In this document: one piece after another, positions 51,297 to 60,492 of the stretch
Position numbering within the stretch: position 1 is the first letter of the stretch
How the letters are laid out: each line of letters starts with the position of its first letter
From: Bacteroidales bacterium
GTDB lineage: Bacteria > Bacteroidota > Bacteroidia > Bacteroidales > UBA932
Direction of reading: 5' to 3'
Length of the DNA: 64,000 nucleotides
Assembly: GCA_017619675.1 (NCBI GenBank)
Contig: JAFZRX010000016.1
Location: 1-64,000 of the forward strand
The notes under the pieces: model-generated
Database searches by the model: none
The model's input: the letters and a program-made list of their open reading frames with translations, nothing else
Told to the model about the DNA's origin: nothing
Position numbers and translations under genes: made by a program

Positions 51297-54200
51297 ATGA
51301 GCATTTACAGAACAGCCGTCCGGCACCCGGTAACCACGGCCCTGATCTTCATGGCCTTCCTGGTGTTCGGTATCTTCTCGCTGACAAGGATTCCGGTAGC
51401 GGAGCTGCCGGAGTTCGACGCCAACACCATCATGGTAATGTCCTCCTATCCCGGCGCCAGCGCCTCGGACATAGAGCAGAACCTTACCAAGACCCTTGAG
51501 AACTCCTTGAACGGAGTGGCCAACCTCAAGGAACTGACATCACGGTCAAGGGAGAACATATCCATCCTGACCCTCCAGTTCGAATACGGCATCGACATTG
51601 ACGAAGCCACCAATGACGTGCGCGACAAGCTTGACATGGTGAACTCCGTGCTGCCTGACGGCGCATCGGTCCCCACCATCTTCAAGTTCAGTGCGGACGA
51701 CCTCCCAATCATGATCATGTCCGCCACGGCGGACCAGTCCCTTCCGGGCCTTGACAAGATTCTGGACGACAAGCTGGTCACCCCGCTGGCGCGCGTGTCG
51801 GGCGTAGGTACCGTGAGCGTGCAGGGAGCGCCCTCGCGCGAGATCCAGGTCTACTGCGACCCTAACAAGTTGCAGGCATACGGCCTGTCCGTTAGCACGC
51901 TGTCTTCCATAATATCCATGGAGAACAGGAATCTGCCTTCGGGAAACATTGACATAGGATCCGAGACCTTCAGCCTGCGCGTGCAGAAAGAGTTCGGAGA
52001 CCCTTCAGAGCTGCTGGACATTGTCGTCGCCAACGTTGGCGGCCGAGCCATCTACCTCAGGGACGTGGCAACGGTGGTTGACGGACAGCAGGAGCGAGAG
52101 CAGGAGTCATACACAAACGGAAGGCGCGCGGCCGAGATCGTGATACAGAAGCAGTCCGGCGCCAATACCGTGAACGTGATCAGGGGCGTCAAGAAGAAAC
52201 TGGTGGAAATCCAGCAGGATCTCCCCTCAGATATCGAGATAACCACTATCATCGATTCTTCGGACAATATCCTCAACACCATCAACTCCCTCAAGGAGAC
52301 AATCCTCATCACTTTCATAGTGGTTATGCTGGTGGTGTTCATCTTCCTTGGAAGATGGAGGGCCACGTTCATAATCGTGCTGTCCATCCCTATCGCCCTG
52401 CTGGCTTCGCTGATGTACCTGCTGGCTACGGGAAGTACGCTGAACATCATCTCTATGTCAGCGCTATCAATAGCGATCGGAATGGTGGTGGACGACGCCA
52501 TAGTGGTGCTGGAGAACGTTTCCACGCACCTTGAAAGGGGAGAGAAGCCAAAGGAGGCCGCCGTGCTGGCAACCTCCGAGGTGGCAATCTCAGTTATCGC
52601 GTCCACCCTCACCATGCTGTGCGTGTTCATCCCCATCACCATGGTGAAAGGAATGGCGGGTATCCTGTTCAAGCAGCTGGGCTGGATCGTGAGCATAATC
52701 ATGATAGTGTCCACAACCGCGGCCCTTACACTGGTGCCAATGCTGTGCTCCCAGATGCTCAAGGCGGGTCCCAAGACCGGGGAACTGCACAACGCCATAT
52801 TCGGACCGATCAACAAGGCCCTGGACGCAATTTCCAACTGGTACGCAAAGATCATTGCCTGGGCAACGTCGCACCGCGCGGCCACCATCCTCATAGCCTT
52901 CGGAATATTCCTCGGCACCTTGATCACGCTGGCCCCGGGGCTCAAGACTGAGCTTTTCCCTACCAGTGACGGCGGGCGCATCCAGGCAACCATCGAGTTG
53001 CCTGCGGGAACCGCCCAGAGCGTCACCGCGGACCTGGCGGAGCGCATCTACGCCCAGATTTCGGAGGAGATCCCCGAGATCGAGATCATGAGCCATACCT
53101 TCGGCTCCGCCGATACTGACAACACCTTCGCCAGCATGCAGACCAACGGAACCAACGTTCTGTCGCTGAACATCAACGTTGGAAGCATGGAGAAACGCAA
53201 GCGCAGTTCATCGGAGATATCGGCGCAGCTGCGCCAGATAATAGCGCGCTTCCCTGAAGTGCGCAGGGCCAACGTGCGCGAAGGAGGAATGTCAATCGGA
53301 GGCGGATCGTCAGTGGAGATCGAGATATACGGCTATGACTTTGACGCCACGGACCAGGTGGCGAGGGCCATCCAGGAGCAGCTGAGGCAGAGCCCCATGT
53401 TCGCACAGGTGCTCCTCAGCCGCGACGAGTACAACCCCGAATACCAGCTGGACCTGGACCGCGCCAAACTGGCGGCCAACGGCCTCAATTCCACCACCGT
53501 GGGCAACGCGTTCAGCGCGGCCATGAGCGGCTCAGTGGGATCGTTCTACCGCGAGGAGGGCGAGGAATACAACATCAGGGTGCGCTACGCCCCCGAGTTC
53601 CGCACCAGCACTGAAGACATCGGCAACATCGTAGTTTACAATGCCGCCGGAATGCCTGTAAGGATGAAGGAACTTGGAACCATAGTGGAGACCAAGGTGC
53701 CTCCTACCATCGAGAGGAAGGACCGCGAGAGGCTCATCACCGTCACGGGTATGCTCAACAAGGGGTACGCCCTCAGCGAGGCCGTGGCCCTGTCAGAGCA
53801 GGTCATTGACAATACCCAGATACCAGGAGAACTTACCGCCATGGTTGCGGGAGACTACGAGGACCAGCAGGAGATGTTCGGTGACCTGATCACCCTCATG
53901 CTGCTCATCCTTATCCTTGTGTATATGGTGATGGCATCCCAGTTCGAGTCCTTCATGAGTCCGTTCGTGATCATGTTCTCTGTTCCTTTCGCCCTTACGG
54001 GCGTAATCCTGGGACTGAGGCTGTCAGGTGCGGCGCTGGGTATAATGCCAATGATTGGTATAATCATCCTTCTGGGTATAGTGGTGAAGAACGGTATCGT
54101 GCTCATAGACTACACCATCCTGTGCCAGGAAAGGGGCATGAGCGCTGTGGAGGCGTCGGTTACAGCCGCCCGCAGCCGTCTGCGCCCTATCCTCATGACC

Positions 54201-54392
54201 ACCCTCACTACCGTGCTGGGTATGCTTCCTATGGCTTTGGGCCGTGGTGAAGGTGCGGAGATGTGGCGTCCTCTGGGACTCACAGTCTGCTGGGGACTGA
54301 GCATATCCACACTTGTGACCCTTATCCTTATCCCGTCCGTATATTGCGTATTCGCAACCAGGAGGGAACGTAAGAAACTAAAGAAAGCGTAA
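51297..54392 (+). CDS. RND family efflux pump permease (AcrB/HAE1-like)
   Basis: A 1031-residue inner-membrane proton antiporter with twelve helices and two large periplasmic loops. TM4 contains the proton-relay Asp pair in IAIGMVVDDAIVVLEN. The N-terminus RHPVTTALIFMAFLVFG and the repeated PIRPIL-like block (RLRPILMTTLTT) are typical of hydrophobe/amphiphile exporters. Probable substrates are bile salts, drugs or fatty acids. A PII-like gene starts 4 bases after its stop. Confidence 0.96.
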   Translation: MSIYRTAVRHPVTTALIFMAFLVFGIFSLTRIPVAELPEFDANTIMVMSSYPGASASDIEQNLTKTLENSLNGVANLKELTSRSRENISILTLQFEYGIDIDEATNDVRDKLDMVNSVLPDGASVPTIFKFSADDLPIMIMSATADQSLPGLDKILDDKLVTPLARVSGVGTVSVQGAPSREIQVYCDPNKLQAYGLSVSTLSSIISMENRNLPSGNIDIGSETFSLRVQKEFGDPSELLDIVVANVGGRAIYLRDVATVVDGQQEREQESYTNGRRAAEIVIQKQSGANTVNVIRGVKKKLVEIQQDLPSDIEITTIIDSSDNILNTINSLKETILITFIVVMLVVFIFLGRWRATFIIVLSIPIALLASLMYLLATGSTLNIISMSALSIAIGMVVDDAIVVLENVSTHLERGEKPKEAAVLATSEVAISVIASTLTMLCVFIPITMVKGMAGILFKQLGWIVSIIMIVSTTAALTLVPMLCSQMLKAGPKTGELHNAIFGPINKALDAISNWYAKIIAWATSHRAATILIAFGIFLGTLITLAPGLKTELFPTSDGGRIQATIELPAGTAQSVTADLAERIYAQISEEIPEIEIMSHTFGSADTDNTFASMQTNGTNVLSLNINVGSMEKRKRSSSEISAQLRQIIARFPEVRRANVREGGMSIGGGSSVEIEIYGYDFDATDQVARAIQEQLRQSPMFAQVLLSRDEYNPEYQLDLDRAKLAANGLNSTTVGNAFSAAMSGSVGSFYREEGEEYNIRVRYAPEFRTSTEDIGNIVVYNAAGMPVRMKELGTIVETKVPPTIERKDRERLITVTGMLNKGYALSEAVALSEQVIDNTQIPGELTAMVAGDYEDQQEMFGDLITLMLLILILVYMVMASQFESFMSPFVIMFSVPFALTGVILGLRLSGAALGIMPMIGIIILLGIVVKNGIVLIDYTILCQERGMSAVEASVTAARSRLRPILMTTLTTVLGMLPMALGRGEGAEMWRPLGLTVCWGLSISTLVTLILIPSVYCVFATRRERKKLKKA

Positions 54393-54396
54393 GACC

Positions 54397-54690
54397 ATGA
54401 AAGCGATATTCATAGCATACGGACAGGCGTACAACGAAGAGATAGTGGAAATCCTGGAGGAAGAAGGCCAGAGGGGATTCACCCGCTGGGAGGACATTGG
54501 CGGAAGGGGCTCCGAGACCGGAATCCCGCATTATGGAAACCACGCGTGGCCTTCCATGAATAACGCCGTGCTGGCGATCGTTGAGGATTCCAAGGTGGAT
54601 CCCATACTGGAAAAGCTCCGCCGCAAGGATGAGCAGTTCCAGGACCTGGGCCTCAGGGCCTTCGTCTGGAATATAGAGAAGACATTCTAA
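54397..54690 (+). CDS. PII-like small protein linked to the RND pump
   Basis: A 97-residue soluble protein. The predicted beta-alpha-beta order (KAIFIAYGQAYNEEIVEILEE, then AVLAIVEDSKVDPILEKL, then LRAFVWNIEKTF) and the GFTRWEDIGGRGSET loop resemble PII/ATP-PRT-like ferredoxin folds. The loop is where PII proteins bind nucleotides. Its position 4 bases after the RND pump suggests direct control of pump activity, as proposed for other PII-like proteins beside transporters. No standard uridylylation Tyr motif is evident. Confidence 0.7.
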   Translation: MKAIFIAYGQAYNEEIVEILEEEGQRGFTRWEDIGGRGSETGIPHYGNHAWPSMNNAVLAIVEDSKVDPILEKLRRKDEQFQDLGLRAFVWNIEKTF

Positions 54691-54697
54691 TAATTGT

Positions 54698-54705
54698 TAT
54701 ATTTG
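54698..54705 (+). promoter_or_regulatory. TATATTTG -7 box seven bases before thioredoxin
   Basis: A TAnnTTTG match ending 7 bases before the ATG at 54713, within the 22-base gap after the PII-like gene. It would give thioredoxin its own near-leaderless transcript in addition to read-through. Confidence 0.6.
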
Positions 54706-54712
54706 TGATACT

Positions 54713-55024
54713 ATGGAAATTATAACAAATACCAATATTTACGACGTGCTGGCTTCCGAGAAGCCCGTCATGATTGATTTCTGGGCAACCTGGTGCGGCC
54801 CCTGCCGCGTTCTTTCTCCTACTGTAGACGAAGTCGCAAAGGAGATGGAAGGCAAGGTTACCGTTGCAAAGTGCAACGTGGACGACGCTGACGAGATAGC
54901 ATCCCAGTTCGGAATCAGGAACATCCCTACACTCATCTTCCTCAAGGGCGGACAGCCCGTTGCCAGGATGGTGGGCGTGGTTTCAAAGGAGGATATCATA
55001 GCGCAGCTGGAGGCACTTCTTTAA
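54713..55024 (+). CDS. trxA: Thioredoxin
   Basis: A 103-residue cytoplasmic thioredoxin of standard size with the redox motif WATWCGPCR and the cis-Pro loop NIPTLIFL. There is no signal peptide. It reduces disulfides in ribonucleotide reductase, peroxiredoxins and others. Confidence 0.96.
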   Translation: MEIITNTNIYDVLASEKPVMIDFWATWCGPCRVLSPTVDEVAKEMEGKVTVAKCNVDDADEIASQFGIRNIPTLIFLKGGQPVARMVGVVSKEDIIAQLEALL

Positions 55025-55032
55025 CCGGGGCC

Positions 55033-55686
55033 ATGAAACGGATTCTTTTGACTATGATATTCCTGTGCGCGGGAATAGCAGCCTTTGCACAGGAAGGGGT
55101 TGGTGTCTTTGGAGGAGTGACTTCCTCCAGCGCCAAGCTCCAGGACTTCAACATTGACAACGTGACCCAGTTCCGTGCCGGAGTGGCTTACAAATATCCT
55201 ATTGCCATAGGCTTCGCCTTCCAGCCGGAATTCAGTTACAGCGTCAAGGGAACGGACCTGTCATATAAGCTTCACGAGGACCTGGAACTGTCCCTGTTCA
55301 ACCTGCATATGGGCTATCTTGAGGCCGCGTTCCAGTTGCAGTGGGGTCCGGACCTCCTGATATTCCGTCCGTATGCGCTGGTGGAGCCGTTCGTGGGCTA
55401 CTCGCTGAACAACAGGATAGAGACCAAGGAAGTCAGCGGATCAAAGCTTACCAGGACCAACGTATGGGACTGTATCCAGAGGTTTGAATATGGATATGCC
55501 TGGGGCGGAGGACTTGAACTCCTTGGACGTTTCCAGGTGTCAGCCAAGCATTATGAGAACTTCGGGTCACTCTATAAGGCCCCGGAGGGCGGCAAGCCCG
55601 CCTCCGTGGACGAATATGTGATGAGCGCCTTCAAGGACAACAAGAATTTCCAGGGCTGGGTAATTTCACTGACACTATTCTTCTAG
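55033..55686 (+). CDS. Outer membrane beta-barrel protein (PorT-like)
   Basis: A 217-residue protein with a signal peptide (1-19, ending AFAQ). Alternating hydrophobic and aromatic strands with glycines (FGGVTSSSAKL, YPIAIGFAFQPEFSYSV, GWVISLTLFF) predict an eight-stranded barrel of the PF13568 type. The C-terminal Phe is the usual BAM recognition signal. Function is unknown. The gene lies 8 bases after thioredoxin and is followed by the LOG gene with no gap. Confidence 0.82.
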   Translation: MKRILLTMIFLCAGIAAFAQEGVGVFGGVTSSSAKLQDFNIDNVTQFRAGVAYKYPIAIGFAFQPEFSYSVKGTDLSYKLHEDLELSLFNLHMGYLEAAFQLQWGPDLLIFRPYALVEPFVGYSLNNRIETKEVSGSKLTRTNVWDCIQRFEYGYAWGGGLELLGRFQVSAKHYENFGSLYKAPEGGKPASVDEYVMSAFKDNKNFQGWVISLTLFF

Positions 55687-56220
55687 ATGGGACAGAAATC
55701 AGCGTTATTCTTTTGCTCGTCGAATTCCGACATCAATCCGCAGTATATCGAGGCGGCACGGAAGGTTGTCCGTGCGACTTGCCTTAAAGGCTACACCATT
55801 GTTTCCGGCGGGGCCACTAGGGGACTGATGAAGGTTGTGGCTGACGAGGCCGTGGCCTGCGGCGCGGAGAACATAGGTGTGCTGCCGCGGTTCATGGAGG
55901 AGTTCTCCCATCCGGACCTTACGCAGATGATATGGACCGATACCATGTCCCAGCGCAAGGACGCCATGCGCCTGCACGGCCGGGACATCGCAGTGGCCCT
56001 TCCAGGAGGGATAGGCACCCTGGACGAGTTCTTCGAGACATATACGCTTGCCAAACTGGGCAAGTACAACGGAAAGATAGTGCTCTTCAACTGCTGCGGT
56101 TTCTATGACGGGATAAGGGACCAGCTGGACTTCCTGGTACGCGAAGGGATGCTGGAACAGAAGACCCGCGACATAGTGCATTTTCCGCGGACGGTGGAGG
56201 AGTTCGAGAAGTTATTGTAA
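55687..56220 (+). CDS. LOG family protein (TIGR00730 type)
   Basis: A 177-residue Rossmann-fold protein with the two LOG motifs: GGATRGLMKVVADEA, and PGGIGTLDEFFE, which carries the catalytic Glu. These enzymes hydrolyse nucleoside 5'-monophosphates at the N-glycosidic bond (cytokinin-activating type); the bacterial role is usually nucleotide salvage. It starts directly after the barrel gene stop and overlaps the next start by 1 base. Confidence 0.92.
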   Translation: MGQKSALFFCSSNSDINPQYIEAARKVVRATCLKGYTIVSGGATRGLMKVVADEAVACGAENIGVLPRFMEEFSHPDLTQMIWTDTMSQRKDAMRLHGRDIAVALPGGIGTLDEFFETYTLAKLGKYNGKIVLFNCCGFYDGIRDQLDFLVREGMLEQKTRDIVHFPRTVEEFEKLL

Positions 56221-57194
56221 TGGATATCAGGCAGGTAAGGCATTTCCTGGGGGAGGATTGGAAGAAGGTCGAGGCCCTGTTTGAGGAGACCCTGCACAGC
56301 GACGTGCATCTCCTTGGCCGGACTAACGGCTACATCCGCTCAAACCAGGGCAAGATGCTGAGGCCTGTGCTGAGCCTGCTGGTTTCCCGCGCATGCGGGA
56401 CACCCGGTGGCGACAGCGTCAAGGCGGCGGTGGCGGCGGAACTGCTGCACAACGCCACGCTCCTGCACGACGACGTCCTTGACGACAGCATCCGCCGCCG
56501 CGGCGCCCCCACGGTGATGTCCATGCTGGGAGCCAAGGCTTCGGTGCTGGTGGGAGATTTCTGGCTGGTCAAGGCAATGAAGACCATACTGGCGTGCGAG
56601 AACCACACAAAGGAACTGTCTGACATATTTGCCAAGACTGTGCTGGACCTGGTGGAAGGGGAGATGCTGCAGATGGAGAAGGCCGGGAGCGGGGATACCT
56701 CGGAGGATGATTATCTGAGGATAATCTACTACAAGACCGCCTCGCTGTTCGAGGCCGTGTGCTCTTCAGCAGCGCTTTCGGTAGAGGCGCCACAGGAGTT
56801 GCGTGAAGCCGTGACCCTTTATGGGAAACTGCTTGGAATGGCCTTCCAGATAAAGGACGACATACTGGACTATGACGGTGACGCCCTGGGCAAGCCGGTG
56901 GGCGCGGACCTCAGGGAGCAGAAGATAACCCTGCCGCTTCTTGGGGCGCTCAGGCAGATGGACGCGGACCGGGAAAAGGAAGTAAGGCAGATGGTTGCCG
57001 GGATAGGGGAGCATCCTTCAAACTGCGCCATGGTGGCGGAGATGGTAAGGACCCTCAAGGGGACCGGTTATGCGGCGGAAAGGCTTGAGGAATATGTGAA
57101 GGAGGCGAAGGAAAGCCTGCGGGCCCTTCCAGCCTCTGAAGAAAAGGATATGCTGCTGGGAATTGCGGATTATTGCGCATACAGGACGATATGA
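56220..57194 (+). CDS. Polyprenyl diphosphate synthase
   Basis: A 324-residue trans-prenyltransferase with both Asp-rich motifs: LLHDDVLDDSIRRRG (first DDxxD) and QIKDDILDYDGD (second). It elongates prenyl chains with isopentenyl diphosphate, most likely for the menaquinone side chain. Length fits octaprenyl-type synthases. Its stop overlaps the holB start by 4 bases. Confidence 0.94.
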   Translation: MDIRQVRHFLGEDWKKVEALFEETLHSDVHLLGRTNGYIRSNQGKMLRPVLSLLVSRACGTPGGDSVKAAVAAELLHNATLLHDDVLDDSIRRRGAPTVMSMLGAKASVLVGDFWLVKAMKTILACENHTKELSDIFAKTVLDLVEGEMLQMEKAGSGDTSEDDYLRIIYYKTASLFEAVCSSAALSVEAPQELREAVTLYGKLLGMAFQIKDDILDYDGDALGKPVGADLREQKITLPLLGALRQMDADREKEVRQMVAGIGEHPSNCAMVAEMVRTLKGTGYAAERLEEYVKEAKESLRALPASEEKDMLLGIADYCAYRTI

Positions 57195-58138
57195 CATTTG
57201 AGGACATACAGGGAAACGACCAGGTGAAACAGGCGCTGGAGGGCATGGTTGCCTCCGGCAGGATACCCCACGCCATAATGTTTCACGAGGACGACGGCGG
57301 CGGGGCCATTGCCTTCTGCCACGCCTTCCTGGAACTGCTGTTCGGCTCTTCCAAGGTGTCCAGGATGATCCATCTGGACGTCCATTATACCTTCCCCTGC
57401 GTGGGCGGCCTTTCAGAGCCGTACCTCCCGCAGTGGAAGGAACTGGTTCTGGCCAATCCCAATTTCACGGAGAACGAGTTCAGCGAGGCCCTGGGCTTCG
57501 AGAGCAAGTCCGCGATAATCGCGGTGCCGGAGGCAAAGGCCATACTCAACTGCTTGGCTTTCAATCCAATAGAGGGCGGTTACAAGGCCGTTGTAATCTA
57601 TCTTCCGGAGAAGATGAACGCGGATGCCGCCAACCGTCTCCTCAAGGCCATTGAGGAGCCAGTCGGCAAGACTCAGCTGCTGTTCATCACCCACGCTCCA
57701 GAGAAGGTGCTGCCCACGATCAGTTCCCGCTGCCTCAGAATCAGGCTGGTTCCTGATAGGAATCTGAAGGGAAATGACTATATTGGGGAGCGTATGGACT
57801 TGTTCCGCTCCCTCATGGACTCCCTGCTCGCCAGGGACCTGGGCACGGCGCTGGAAGTGGGGGAGACCCTGGCGGCGCTCAAGTCGCGCGAGAAGATGAA
57901 GGCTTTCTGCCGCTTCGCGGGCGATGCGCTAAGGGAGGTGTTCCTGATCCAGCAGGGGTTCCAGGACCTCTCTGGGACGGACAGCGATTATCTGCGGGAA
58001 CTCGCCTCAAAGTGCAGGCGCACCTTCCCGCGCAAGGCATCGGAAGTCCTTGACAGGGCCAACATGCTAATTGACAGGAATGTAAATCAGAAGATTCTGT
58101 TCTGCGACATGGTAAACAGGATGTTTCTTATGATATAG
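57191..58138 (+). CDS. holB: DNA polymerase III delta' subunit-like clamp-loader protein
   Basis: A 315-residue protein from the ATG at 57191 (MTFEDIQGN), which overlaps the previous stop as ATGA. VVIYLPEKMNADAANRLLKAIEEP and LPTISSRCLRIRL are typical of delta' subunits. The Walker A region is degenerate (HEDDGGGAIAFC where GKT is expected), and no four-Cys zinc module is seen. Both fit a non-hydrolysing delta' arm of the clamp loader. Confidence 0.9.
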   Translation: MTFEDIQGNDQVKQALEGMVASGRIPHAIMFHEDDGGGAIAFCHAFLELLFGSSKVSRMIHLDVHYTFPCVGGLSEPYLPQWKELVLANPNFTENEFSEALGFESKSAIIAVPEAKAILNCLAFNPIEGGYKAVVIYLPEKMNADAANRLLKAIEEPVGKTQLLFITHAPEKVLPTISSRCLRIRLVPDRNLKGNDYIGERMDLFRSLMDSLLARDLGTALEVGETLAALKSREKMKAFCRFAGDALREVFLIQQGFQDLSGTDSDYLRELASKCRRTFPRKASEVLDRANMLIDRNVNQKILFCDMVNRMFLMI

Positions 58139-58143
58139 ACAAT

Positions 58144-59298
58144 ATGACAGGAAACGAAAACGAATCTATAAGGTACGACTGCTTCCGCGGCTGCGTGGTA
58201 ACTGACGGGGAGCAGGGCTCCGACGTCACTTACCGCCGCGGCTGCTGCAAGCTCAGGGACTATGACTGGCTCAAGGGCGTGCCTCAGGAAAAATACAAGG
58301 ACCTTTACGAAGTCCGCTTCAAGAACACCCGCAAGGGCATCTATACCAATGCCTCGGGCCAGAGCGTGAAGCAGGGTGACCTGGTGGTGGTTGAGGCCAC
58401 CAACGGGCACGACCTGGGAATAGTGACCCTGGAGGGCCCTATCGTGGTGCGCCAGATGAAGTGCAAGGGTCAGGATCCGGACAAGGTTGAGTTCAAGAAG
58501 ATATACCGAAAGGCGCGTTCCTTTGACATAGATAAATGGCAGGAAGCCATAGCCCGCGAGCACGAGACAATGATCAAGGCCCGCAGGATTGCCACGGAAA
58601 TGGGCCTGGACATGAAGATTGGGGACGTGGAGTTCCAGGGAGACGGCACCAAGGCCATCTTCTACTACATAGCCGACGGCCGCGTGGACTTCCGCCAGCT
58701 GATCAAGGTGTTCGCGGAGGAGTTCCGCATCCGCATCGAGATGAAGCAGATTGGCGCGCGCCAGGAGGCGGGCCTCATAGGAGGCATAGGCGTATGCGGA
58801 AGGGAACTTTGCTGCGCCAACTACATCACCAGTTTCAAGTCCATCTCCACCGCCGCCGCGCGCTGCCAGGACCTTTCGCTGAATCCGCAGAAACTGGCGG
58901 GGCAGTGCGGCAAGCTCAAGTGCTGCCTTAATTACGAGGTGGCAAACTACATGGACGCCCAGACCCATATCCCAAAGGTTTCCGAACCGCTGGAGTTCGA
59001 GGACGGCCCGGTCTACCTTATCAAGACGGACATCCTTCGCCAGCTGATGTTCTTCTCTTACGAGAAGGGATCGCTCTCAGACCTTTACGTGCTTACCGCG
59101 GATGAGGTGAAGGAGGTTATCAAGATGAACCGCAACGGCCTCAAGCCGGAAAGCCTGAAGGGCGACGGCAGCATCAAGATGCCGGAGTTCATCACCGCCG
59201 TGGGAGAGGGAAGCATATCCCGCTTTGACAAGCCTTCCAAGAAGAAGCATAAACACAAGAGGAACGGCAAGAAGAAAGGCCCCAAGACCGATGAGTAG
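58144..59298 (+). CDS. ricT: PSP1-domain protein (RicT/YaaT homologue)
   Basis: A 384-residue protein. The PSP1 domain spans roughly 50-270 with GIGVCGRELCCANY, QKLAGQCGKLKCCLNYE and other paired cysteines that bind FeS clusters in the Ric complex. The C-terminus is Lys/His-rich (KKHKHKRNGKKKG). In Bacillus RicT helps control RNA processing. In Bacteroidota the gene precedes gldH, as here. The gldH start overlaps its stop codon by 8 bases. Confidence 0.92.
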   Translation: MTGNENESIRYDCFRGCVVTDGEQGSDVTYRRGCCKLRDYDWLKGVPQEKYKDLYEVRFKNTRKGIYTNASGQSVKQGDLVVVEATNGHDLGIVTLEGPIVVRQMKCKGQDPDKVEFKKIYRKARSFDIDKWQEAIAREHETMIKARRIATEMGLDMKIGDVEFQGDGTKAIFYYIADGRVDFRQLIKVFAEEFRIRIEMKQIGARQEAGLIGGIGVCGRELCCANYITSFKSISTAAARCQDLSLNPQKLAGQCGKLKCCLNYEVANYMDAQTHIPKVSEPLEFEDGPVYLIKTDILRQLMFFSYEKGSLSDLYVLTADEVKEVIKMNRNGLKPESLKGDGSIKMPEFITAVGEGSISRFDKPSKKKHKHKRNGKKKGPKTDE

Positions 59299-59689
59299 GA
59301 CATTAAGCCGCATAGCGCTCTTTTCAGCACTGATTCTTTCAGTGCTGTCTTGTTCGGAGCCCATGTCCACCGAGAAGTTCATCCACAACACTGACGGAAG
59401 ATACTCCTTTGAGGTGGACATGACGCATACGGACTGCGCTTACGACCTGTTCTTCTATTCCAGGGTGGATTCCTGGAAGAAGGTTCCGGAGTTCCCCATA
59501 GACATCGTCTGGACCTCTCCTTCCGGTGCCAGGTACTCGGAAAGGGTGTATTTCGTGCGCGACGGACATGACAAGGTTGCCTACCGCACCGGGCTCATCC
59601 CGGTGGAGAGCGGCGTGTGGAAACTTGACGCCAGGGCCGATGCGGAGGGCCTCCGCGGCCTTGGACTTATCTGCAAGAGGGTTTATTGA
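59291..59689 (+). CDS. gldH: Gliding-motility-type lipoprotein GldH
   Basis: A 132-residue lipoprotein (lipobox LSC, Cys20) from the ATG at 59291, overlapping ricT. The body is beta-rich with DCAYDLFFYSR and ERVYFVRDGHDK blocks as in GldH. The family occurs throughout Bacteroidota, including non-motile species, and always near ricT and holB. In gliding relatives it is needed for motility and protein secretion. No other gld genes are in the window, so gliding itself is not implied. Confidence 0.82.
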   Translation: MSRTLSRIALFSALILSVLSCSEPMSTEKFIHNTDGRYSFEVDMTHTDCAYDLFFYSRVDSWKKVPEFPIDIVWTSPSGARYSERVYFVRDGHDKVAYRTGLIPVESGVWKLDARADAEGLRGLGLICKRVY

Positions 59690-60471
59690 TGGGACACGGG
59701 AAACTCAGGAAATTCGCGGAGAACGAGACCTTCGCCTGCCTTATCCAGCCGGATTCGCAGGAGATACTTAGGGAAGGGTATTTCAACCTGCAGGACCATC
59801 CGGTCAAGGGCAACTGGGGGAGGGACGTCTTCCATAACGACAACCCCATAGTGCTTGAACTTGGCTGCGGCAAGGGGGAATACACAATTGACCTTGCGCT
59901 GAGGGATCCTTCCCGCAATTACATAGGCGTGGACATCAAGGGCGCCCGCCTTTGGAAGGGCGCCAAGGAGGCCACGCAGCGCGCGCTGCCCAACGTGGCG
60001 TTCCTTCGCACCCGCATCGAGTTCATCACTGCGTTCTTCGCCCCGGAGGAGGTGTCGGAAATATGGCTCACGTTCTCGGACCCCCAGATGAAGAGCGAGA
60101 ATTCCCGCCTCACGTCGCCCATGTTCCTGGAGCGCTATCGCAGTTTTCTGAAGCCGGGCGGTATCATCAACCTGAAGACCGACAGCATGTTCCTGCATCA
60201 GTATACGCTTGCCGTGACAAAGTGCAATTCCCTGGAAGTGCTGGCCTGCACACAGGACCTTTATGGAGAAGAGCGCCTGCCTATGCCGGAACTGTACGAG
60301 GTTCAGACCTTCTATGAGAAGATGTTCCTGGAGCAGGGCTACAAGATCACGTACCTGCGTTTCAGGATAGACCGCGATGGCGCCTACGAATACCCTGCTG
60401 ACCCGGAGGAGTTCGATTCCAAGGCCTGGAGGGAGGCCGAAGGCCCCCGAAGGACTTTCGGTCATCAGTAA
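59689..60471 (+). CDS. trmB: tRNA (guanine-N7)-methyltransferase
   Basis: A 260-residue methylase forming m7G46 in tRNA. LELGCGKGEYTIDLA binds SAM, and WLTFSDPQMKSENSRL is the TrmB substrate block. The start is the ATG at 59689, sharing its A with the gldH stop (TGATG). A TTG one codon earlier is possible but unnecessary. Confidence 0.94.
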   Translation: MGHGKLRKFAENETFACLIQPDSQEILREGYFNLQDHPVKGNWGRDVFHNDNPIVLELGCGKGEYTIDLALRDPSRNYIGVDIKGARLWKGAKEATQRALPNVAFLRTRIEFITAFFAPEEVSEIWLTFSDPQMKSENSRLTSPMFLERYRSFLKPGGIINLKTDSMFLHQYTLAVTKCNSLEVLACTQDLYGEERLPMPELYEVQTFYEKMFLEQGYKITYLRFRIDRDGAYEYPADPEEFDSKAWREAEGPRRTFGHQ

Positions 60472-60477
60472 AATTGC

Positions 60478-60485
60478 TACCTTTG
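60478..60485 (+). promoter_or_regulatory. TACCTTTG -7 box seven bases before smpB
   Basis: A TAnnTTTG match ending 7 bases before the ATG at 60493, in the 21-base gap after trmB. TTTCG at 60456-60460 is a weak -33 candidate. Confidence 0.65.
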
Positions 60486-60492
60486 CACCGTT

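Noticed and set aside
59291..59689. GldH as evidence for gliding motility
   Set aside because: No other gld or spr genes are present, and GldH occurs in non-gliding Bacteroidota.
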